This document shows, piece by piece, positions 55,776 to 64,000 of a DNA stretch of 64,000 bases. The notes under the pieces were generated by a model. That model saw only the letters and a list, made by a program, of their open reading frames with translations, did no database searches and was not told where the DNA came from. The first letter of the stretch is position 1. Each line of letters opens with the position of its first letter. The translations under genes and the position numbers were made by a program. Source of the stretch: Sporobolomyces roseus (Eukaryota; Basidiomycota; Microbotryomycetes; Sporidiobolales; Sporidiobolaceae); assembly GCA_016617785.1 (NCBI GenBank), contig JADILM010000001.1, positions 3,038,001-3,102,000 of the forward strand, written 5' to 3'.

Positions 55776-58700
55776 TCAGGCTTTGGAAATCTTTGCGAGC
55801 TCGACGAGTACCGAGATCATGGCGGCGGGACTATTCAAGGAAGACAGAAAGTCAGTCGAAATGCAAAGGTCAACGGGAGCAAGAGCTCACCTTTCGAGAA
55901 CAGCATTGGCCATCGTCATTTTCGCGCCTTGAGTCTCTTTCGCTTCGATAGCAATCATGAAGCATGCACTAGGGTCCAATTTGCTCTCGACGGGTTGGTC
56001 GACCACGGTAGTAGTGCTCGCGACATCTTCGTCGATGACCGTTCGAGCGAGAGAAGGGAACATGGCGAAGGATTCGGGAGGAGAGATCATCATTCGAGGT
56101 CCTCCGGGAGTGTAGTTACTGAAAACTCGAGCCATCGAATGGAACTAATCAAGAGGGAGCGAAAAGTGAGCGGGAGAATAAGCCAGTCGTCAAGAGGAAG
56201 GGGGGTAGCTTACCATATCTTCGTCAGTCTTGTCATCTCCAGCGCACATGCAGAATTCAGCTTCGGGGTATTGGTAAAGGAGACGCTTGACAATTTCTCC
56301 CTTGTTGGTGTGAGCAGGTCGGACCTCGACGTTCTTCTTTCCCTGTGTACGATAAAAAGAATGTGAGTTACGAGGAAACGAGGGCAGGGCAAGGGAGACT
56401 AGCTTACAACGAGAACGTCGATAGGAAGGGATTCTTGCATACTCTCGAGCATAGCTTGACATTCCTTGGCTGTGGGCGATCGCATGGAGGTCAGCACGAG
56501 AAGGATAAAGGAGCTGAGAGATCAGTCTCGCTCACCTTGGAAGACACCAAAGACGGGATCGGCATTTCGGTAATGGAAAGTGACACTCGAAACCTTCTTC
56601 TCGACGAAAGCACCTTGAGTACGAGCTTCGTAGTCTGTGAACAGCCCATGAATATTATCAGCAAGCTCATCCAAAAAGTCGACGAAGGTTGCGCGGCGAC
56701 TCACATCTGAAGATTTTGAGGACGTCCTTCTTCCAATCCATGTTGAGATCGTCCGTCAAACTGACCCATTCCTTTCCTCCCGGAACCTTCATGAAACAAC
56801 CGTGTTCAGCGCTCATTCCCAATTTCTCGATGTGACCCAGTTGAGATTCGAGGAATTCTCCATCTCGACCAGAAATGATGTAGACTACGTTCTTGGGGTC
56901 GGCACAGAGAGTTTGAAGACTGTCGATCAAAGCGGGAGAAGGGAGAGCGGCAGAGGGATCCTTGACGATAGGAGTTAGAGTACCGTCGTAGTCGAAAAGT
57001 AGGAGTCGTTTCGAGGCGGCTTTGTATTTAGATGAGACGGCTTCGGTATCGAGAGGAGGAGTGTTCTGAGTAGCTTGTTCTCCTTGTAACGATTCGAGGA
57101 GCTTGAGGATGTTGGTGTGAGCCCAGACAGCGGCGGTTTGAGTCATGACCGCTTCGTGGAGAAGCTGTGAAACAAACAAGCCACCTTAACTCGTTAGCAA
57201 TATACTTAAGAGCTGAAGAGGAATCGATTCTCACGGCATGTCGCTCGTTGCGCTCTTCCATTGAAGCAGTGAGGCAATCATTGATCGTCTTTGCGACACC
57301 TCCGAGATCCCAAGGGTTGACTTTGATAGCCTTGTTGAGGAGAGCGGAAACACCAGTGAACTCGGAGACCATGAGAGATCCCTTGGCTTCGGCTTGGCAG
57401 ATGATATACTCCATACTGTAGAGAACGAGAGTGAATGGGCGAGCTGAGCGACGAGAAGCGGGAGTAGAGAAAGAAAACAAACCTAGTCGTGTTCATACCG
57501 TCTCGACGAGAAGCGACGAGAGCGATGTCGGCAATAGTAAGGAGAGCGAAGTATTCCTGTGAGCGCTCGACAGAGTGTCAGCAACACTTCGAAAGGAAGC
57601 GAGACGAAGAAGTCAAAACTAACATCTCGATCAACGGTCTGATGGAAATGGTGAACAGGGGAGTGCTCGATAGTTCCGTAAGTTCCGTTGATTTGATCGA
57701 CCAGCTCAGAGACCTTCGTAGCGAGAGCAGGTGAATCTCCGGGAGAAGGCGAAGTGACTTGCATCAAGACAACTTTGTGAGCCCATTCGGGGTAATCATG
57801 AAGAAATCGTTCATAAGCTCGGAGCTGTGGATCAGATTTCATACTTTGTCAGACTTGAGGGATAGTGAGATAGGAGAGTGAATGTGGAAACGTACCTTGG
57901 GAAGAACACCTTTAGTAGGATCCAACTTGTCACGACCAACGATGATCTTCTTTCCCGCGTACAATCTCCTGAGCGCCTCAACCTTGAGTGCAACTCCAGG
58001 GTTCTTTCGATCCTTCTCGACCTTGTCAACGTCGATTCCGATGGGGCAATGAGCGATTCGAGTAATGTTTCCGTGTGCGTCGACTCCTCCGAGACGAGCT
58101 TCGTAGCCCATGACTCGAACGCAGGATGAGAGGAAGTGACGAGCGTAAGAGTGAGTTTGGAAAGTGACGAGATTGCAACCGAGCATTCCATCGAGAATAG
58201 GCTCGCGACCTGTAGAGAAAAGTTCCATCGACGAGTCAGGAAGCGTGAGGATGATCGTGAGAAGAGAAATGGAACGTACGAGGGAGGCAACGGAAGAACT
58301 CGCTCGAAGGGAAAGGACAATGAAGGAAGAGCGAGATGTTTGGTTTCTCGTTGGGAAGAAGTTCTCGAAGCATTCGAGGTACAAGCAGAAGATGATAATC
58401 GTGAATCCAGATCTATCGAGCCATGTCTAGCGTCAGATGAGACAGCAGTAAGATGTACAGAGAAGACGCACCAGATCTCCAGGTTTGTAAACTGATGCGA
58501 CCTTCTTCGCGTAAACCATATTCGTCTCGTAGTAAGCGTTCCAAGCAGCTTCCTCGTCCTTCTTGCTGATACTGTCGGGGAGGGAGAGGTAATGGAAGAT
58601 GGGCCAGAGGTAAGTCTTGCACATTCCTTCGTACATTTCTAATAGAATCGAAAGAATTCGTTAGTAGCTGAAATCTTCGAATAGTTTAGTGCTAGGTGCT

Positions 58701-59817
58701 CACTTGTGTGTAAGCCGTCCTCAACCCAAACTGGTACGCAAGTGACACCATCTTTCCCATGAGCTCCCATCTGTTTCAATCCCCTCTCGAGATCCTTCTT
58801 CTCTTCCGAACCCAATTGATTGTTCGTCAAAGGTACTCCAGGGTCCTGAACGAGATCGTCTGGTCTACCGACGACGACGAGGGGTCGACTCGAGAGACTC
58901 TTGACTCCAGCGTTGAGAGCGGCGTGACCTCGACGAGGGTACAAGACCCAACGATCTTTCGGAGTGACTTGACCCGAATTGAGAACGCTTGATGAGTTGC
59001 CGTTTACATCGGGAGAAGGTGCACGGGAAGGAGGAAGAGCAGGGTGAAGACTAGGTCGAAGGGAACTGGCGGGATTAGGGAAAGAAGCGGGAGGCATAAC
59101 GTGTTTGTTCGAGAGTTGGGTTGGAGCAGAACCGGGAGTCGAAGGTAAAGCGAACGTTTGGGTCGCACCAGGTCCATCGAGTGGAGTATTCGCTCCTGAA
59201 GGTAAGACGGATTCTGAACCGTTGATATCGGGTAGAACGTGGTTGTCGAGTGCGACGGAATGAGATTTCGTCGTAGGATATAATCGACAGACATCTGTTT
59301 TGAACGCTTCTCCCGTTAATTTCTAGTCTCTTTGGCGAACAGTATGAGAACAGCTTACAAGGTAAAGAGTGAACGACAACGCTGCGGGGAAGAGGGAACA
59401 GAATATGAATCAGCATCATCCAACAGTTTTACCGCAGTAACCATAACCTCGGCTCTAGAGCACTTTGAAGATGCTGTTCCACTCCTTTAGAGCTACCAGA
59501 TCATGATCCAAACGAGATCGCACCTCTATCTCCTCCCTAGATTGAGAGTGGGTCTTGCAGGAGAGAGACTCGACTCACATTGTTCTCCCGCTAACTTCTT
59601 TACCTTTACTCTTTAGATCCTCTTCCCATTTACCGATACTCTCTTTTATCTGACTCAACGATACTTCAGGGTCGGCAGAAGGAGGTTCCCAATCTTCTTG
59701 AGGTTCTGTTGGAATTTCGTCAGAGAGCGAAATGTTTTGAGCCCGAGTGGAATGGATGCGGGAAGGAGGCCCAGGTCGTTTGAGCGAGCCTGCACGAGCA
59801 GGTAGAGCTGAAACCAT
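55776..59817 (-). CDS. TPS2: Trehalose-6-phosphate phosphatase with TPS-like domain
   Basis: Start MVSALPARAGSLKRPGP at 59817; an intron of about 140 nt and a small exon give RTIVVVHSLPYVCRLYPTTK. The GT20 domain shows RWVLYPRRGHAALN, CVPVWVEDGLH, HDYHLLLVPRMLRELLPNE, LFLHCPFPSSEFFRCLP, GCNLVTFQTHSYARHFL, PIGIDVDKVE, GRDKLDPTKGVLPK and ASRRDGMNTT. The HAD phosphatase follows: LLLFDYDGTLTPIV (DxDxT), VYIISGRDGEFLE, MSAEHGCFMKVPGG and CMCAGDDKTDEDM. The C-terminus ends LVELAKISKA at 55776. It removes phosphate from trehalose-6-phosphate; the TPS-like part is usually regulatory in Tps2. Phosphatase residues look intact. Over twelve introns. Convergent with CHD1. Confidence 0.92.
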
Positions 59818-60241
59818 TTCTTTGAGAGAAGTTTGAAATAGAGAGGAAGAAGTTGAGATTCGAGGCGGTGTCGAGAAGGATTTCAGAGGGAGAGAGTTTT
59901 CGGTCTAAAGTCGAGTCGAATTAAGGCAATGTCGAGTCGAGGAGAGTAGGAGAGAGATATGAGAGCTCGAGAGAAGGAGAAAGAGAGCGAATTAGGAGCG
60001 AGAGCGAGGTCTGTCTTGTTCTCGCTGACGAAAAAAAAAACTCTCCGCGCGAACGACTCCGCAGTTTCATCCCTGTCGAAACCTCTCTTCGAACCTGAAC
60101 TAGGTTGGAAAGTGAAAGTGAAAATGTACGCATTACAAAGAGAGAGGAATGAACAGCTTGGAGAAGAAAAGGAGGGAAACGAAAACGAAAAAATGGGAAC
60201 TATGCTTCGACTTCGGGTGATCTTGTACTGATCACTACTGC
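59818..60241. promoter_or_regulatory. Promoter region of TPS2 and 3' region of SDHB
   Basis: 424 bp. I searched for stress-response elements (AGGGG/CCCCT), which control trehalose genes in budding yeast, and saw none. A run of nine A bases lies near 60030. Confidence 0.4.
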
Positions 60242-62083
60242 TTAAGCGGACTTGGACATTTCCACTGTAGAGATCAACAAGTGTCTAGTCAGTGAACCAG
60301 AACTTTTGAGAAGAGCAAGAATTAATAACATACTCTTGAGTCCAGCGATGGCCTTAGCAGGGTTCAATCCCTCTGTTTGACAATGAAGAAGAGGTCGTAG
60401 CATAAGAGAGTAGAGGGGAGTGGTGAGTAGAAGAGGGTAGGAAGGAGGGCAAGGAGAAAAACAAATCAAAAAAGTCAGTCAAAAATTCGCAATTTTCGTC
60501 CCGACGACGACGGAAACAAGTCCCAAATCAACCAGAATAAGCCCAGGACGTCGTTTTTACTCACTTGGGCAAGTTTTCGTACTTGAGACGTGCCAGAGTC
60601 GACCAGGGCGAAGGAAAGAGAGTTTGTAAGAAGAAAGCAACGAAATTTTGTCAGTCTTCACATTCTGATGCTCTAGGGAGTTAGATTCAGACTTACCAAT
60701 TGAAGCTACGTCGACGAAAGCCAGAACGAGCGACAAACGTGATGAAAAGGGAGAGGAAACGAAGAATCCGTTAGTTTTCCGACCGAAACGAAAAAAGAAG
60801 TCCATTTTTCCTCGAGACTTACATAGTGTGGCATCGGTAAAGCGAGAAGGGGTTGGATAGTTGTTCGAGACGGGATCCGGTAGCCTTGTCACGAGAATCA
60901 GCGACCCATCGATAGGCTTGCATCAAAACTGCAGGTCCCAAGTATTGATCTTGGTTCCACCTGTACGCAAGCGCAATGCCCCATCAGTTGAGCGCGGGGT
61001 AAGTAATGGAGCAGAACTTCGAAAACGTACCAGTAAGAAGGGCAGGAAGTTGAGCAACAAGCGCAGAGGATACACTGTCAGTTCGAGAGAGCGATCAGAT
61101 TTAAATCACTGATCTACGTCTGAAATTTGCCGATCTTTACTGACCTCGTACATTCCATCGAGCTTGAGTCGGTCCTCCTTCGATTGCAAATGCTCTCGTC
61201 CATCAGCAGGAGGTTCGGCTTGAAGGTAAGGCTTGATACTCTTGTATTGTTTGTAGAATCTGTGAGAGTTCCCAATTCCGTACATCAGTCTCCGTGTGTC
61301 CGGGTTGATGACGAGGAGTGAAGGAAGACGCACTGAGTCATGTCGGGTACGAGATCCTTGATGACATACACTACGAAAAGAAAGGAGAATTAGTTTTTCT
61401 CGCATAACTCTGGGACGAGGAGTGCGTCCGTGACTTACTGTGAGGAAGAGGGTAAATCTTGACGTCCTTTGTGTCATTCTTCTCAACCCTCTTCAAGCAA
61501 GCAAGAGTGTTTACACCTATAAAAATTCTCTCTCGAAATGATCAATTCTCCTTTTTCTCGATTCCTAGTTTCAGAGAGAGTGTGTGTACTTACCATCAAT
61601 GTTCATAGCACATGAACCGCAAATACCTTCTCGGCAAGACCTCCTGAAAGTGAGGGTAGGATCCAATTCATTCTTGATTTTGAGAATAGCGTCCAACACC
61701 ATCGGTCCACACTTGTTCATGTCGATCGAGTAAGTTTGTAAATGAGGTTTCTCACTCGGTGTATCTGGGTTCTATAACATTCTCCGAAAGAACAATAGGT
61801 TAGTGGGTTTGTGGCGAGGAAGCCGATCTGGAGAGGAGAGGGAGAGTAGAAGTGAGGAATTACCCATCGGTAGATTTGGAACTTTTTGATTTGTTCTGCT
61901 GGTTTACCTTGGACTGCGGTAGCCAATCCTCGGAGGTTCTGTTCAGAGGGAGTTCGAAGAGAAGAGGGGAGTTAGTTGATCGGAAGTTCGAGGGAGGAAC
62001 TTGACCGCGGCTACTCGAACAGAGGGAAGGGCGCTCACCTTGGGAGCAGTGCGGGTGGCACGAGCAAGAGTTGGAACTAGCAT
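60242..62083 (-). CDS. SDH2: Succinate dehydrogenase iron-sulfur subunit, complex II
   Basis: About 264 residues from a dozen exons, start [15 protein letters not shown] at 62083 (mitochondrial presequence). The 2Fe-2S domain reads [18 protein letters not shown] then [10 protein letters not shown]. The 4Fe-4S ligands are [17 protein letters not shown] and the third cluster ligands appear in YRCHTIFNCTKTCPKGLNP. Ends GLKMEMSKSA at 60242. The protein carries electrons from the flavoprotein SDHA to ubiquinone in the mitochondrial inner membrane. The last cysteine cluster is spread over a 9-nt exon, a 17-nt exon and their neighbours, with the cysteine codon of NC split by an intron. All key cysteines are present, so the protein should be active. 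Confidence 0.93.
60565..60581 (-). other. 17-nt microexon of SDHB carrying a cluster cysteine
   Basis: TACGAAAACTTGCCCAA between acceptor ...CTCAAG and donor GTGAGT gives (C)TKTCP(K). It follows a CTGAC-type branch site and precedes the exon [12 protein letters not shown]. Confidence 0.75.
60697..60705 (-). other. 9-nt microexon of SDHB encoding part of the third Fe-S cluster motif
   Basis: CTTCAATTG lies between a GACGTAG acceptor and GTAAGT donor (introns 60706-60822 and 60582-60696). With neighbours it completes CHTIFNC. Removing it breaks the frame of neither side but deletes Phe-Asn and a Cys; the family needs them. Confidence 0.8.
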
Positions 62084-62575
62084 GATTGTGAGTGGTAGAG
62101 AAGGAGCAAAGTGAGGGGGAAAAAGACTCGGATCTAGGTGTGAGCGAATGAAGTGTCGTCGATTTCAGCCTAAAATATTCGCAACTTCACTCTCAGATCG
62201 ACTGCTACCCTTAGATTGATCTCACGACATCTGATCGTTCATGGCGCGTCCTCGACGAGGCGACGATCATGCGTTGGCTGAAAAGTCGTGTGCGAAATTC
62301 CGACTTTTTCCGAAGAACGACTGAAACGCAGGCAGCGATTCACACCTACTTCAAACGATAAGAAGCGACGCAGGCAATCGTTTGAAACCAGTTCGCGTCG
62401 GCCAACACAACACAGCAAGCTCTGAACAATTCTCTCGTCAAACCATCTCATTCTTCGAGGACGCTGCCTCTCAGCTCGCACTGATTCAGGAAGAGGATAT
62501 CGAGCGAGGTAGGTAGATTACTGATAGAATGATCGAAGAGTGGCCGATTATGAATTAGGATGGGCGAGGTATGAT
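62084..62575. other. Intergenic, promoter of SDHB and 3' of URA6
   Basis: About 490 bp. A minus-strand open frame at 62239-62481 has no recognisable product. Nothing else is seen. Confidence 0.4.
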
Positions 62576-63883
<1,308 letters not shown>

Positions 63884-64000
63884 CTAGAGTGGATTTGGGT
63901 AGTCTTTCCTAGCTGCACGTTTGTCCAAAGATCTCTTTTGGAGTGCTGTACGATAGAGATATCCCGAAGTTACCACAATCCCGATCACTCCTAAAGGAAT
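63884..64000 (-). other. Open frame reaching the right edge, possible partial gene
   Basis: In the minus strand the frame is open from the edge to a TAG at 63886-63884, which touches the URA6 start codon. It reads IPLGVIGIVVTSGYLYRTAL and ends ARKDYPNPL, a hydrophobic helix and basic tail like a small membrane protein. With 38 codons chance openness is quite possible, and a 0-nt gap would be odd for two fungal genes, so it could also be URA6 5' leader. Confidence 0.2.

Overview
The window is nuclear DNA of a fungus, most likely a basidiomycete yeast with about 50% GC. Nearly every gene is cut by short introns, mostly 50-120 nt, with GTRNGY-like donors, a CTNAC branch site and YAG acceptors. 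Gene content is that of an aerobic eukaryote: SDHB, ATP synthase delta, MYST acetyltransferase, CHD1, SAGA subunit, TFIIA and a CAP59-type GT69. I cannot place it more precisely than Basidiomycota. I see no tRNA, rRNA, transposon or CRISPR array.

Layout. 1-6.8 kb: partial alpha/beta hydrolase, BLI-3-like flavin protein, ETT1-like protein, ornithine carrier (ARG11/ORT1), mitoribosomal uL16m. 7.3-10.2 kb: two tandem paralogues of an unrecognised four-TM protein; a third, altered copy lies alone at 31.1-32.0 kb. 10.5-15.4 kb: a UvrD/FBH1-type helicase with a mitochondrial-looking N-terminus, and the mitochondrial rRNA methyltransferase MRM2. 15.6-20.5 kb: ESA1, phosducin-like PLP2 and an unrecognised membrane protein. 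21-27.4 kb: two tandem DHA1-type MFS transporters. 28-37 kb: PEBP protein, SGF29, the third four-TM copy, an acyl-CoA-binding/ankyrin protein, DPM1 and a GT69 mannosyltransferase. 37.7-38.7 kb: a probable but unresolved coiled-coil gene. 39-55.4 kb: BUR1/CDK9 kinase, TFIIA large subunit, ATP synthase delta, a PWWP protein with a LEDGF-like C-terminal domain, CHD1. 55.8-63.9 kb: TPS2, SDHB, UMP-CMP kinase and an open frame that runs off the right edge.

Themes. Chromatin and transcription elongation (ESA1, SGF29, BUR1/CDK9, TFIIA, PWWP protein, CHD1) and mitochondrial function (uL16m, MRM2, helicase, ornithine carrier, SDHB, ATP synthase delta) are prominent. Because this is a eukaryote, adjacency does not imply operons, although several gene pairs share short divergent promoters (63, 173, 179 and 394 bp).

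Most noteworthy: very small exons of 7, 9, 9 and 17 nt, recovered because the spliced protein only then matches its family; the 7-nt exon is followed by a GC-AG intron, and the 9/17-nt pair encodes Fe-S ligands of SDHB. Also a probable mitochondrial FBH1-like helicase, and a dispersed chimeric paralogue that has lost its last membrane segment. Exon models were built by eye; those marked uncertain need RNA evidence.
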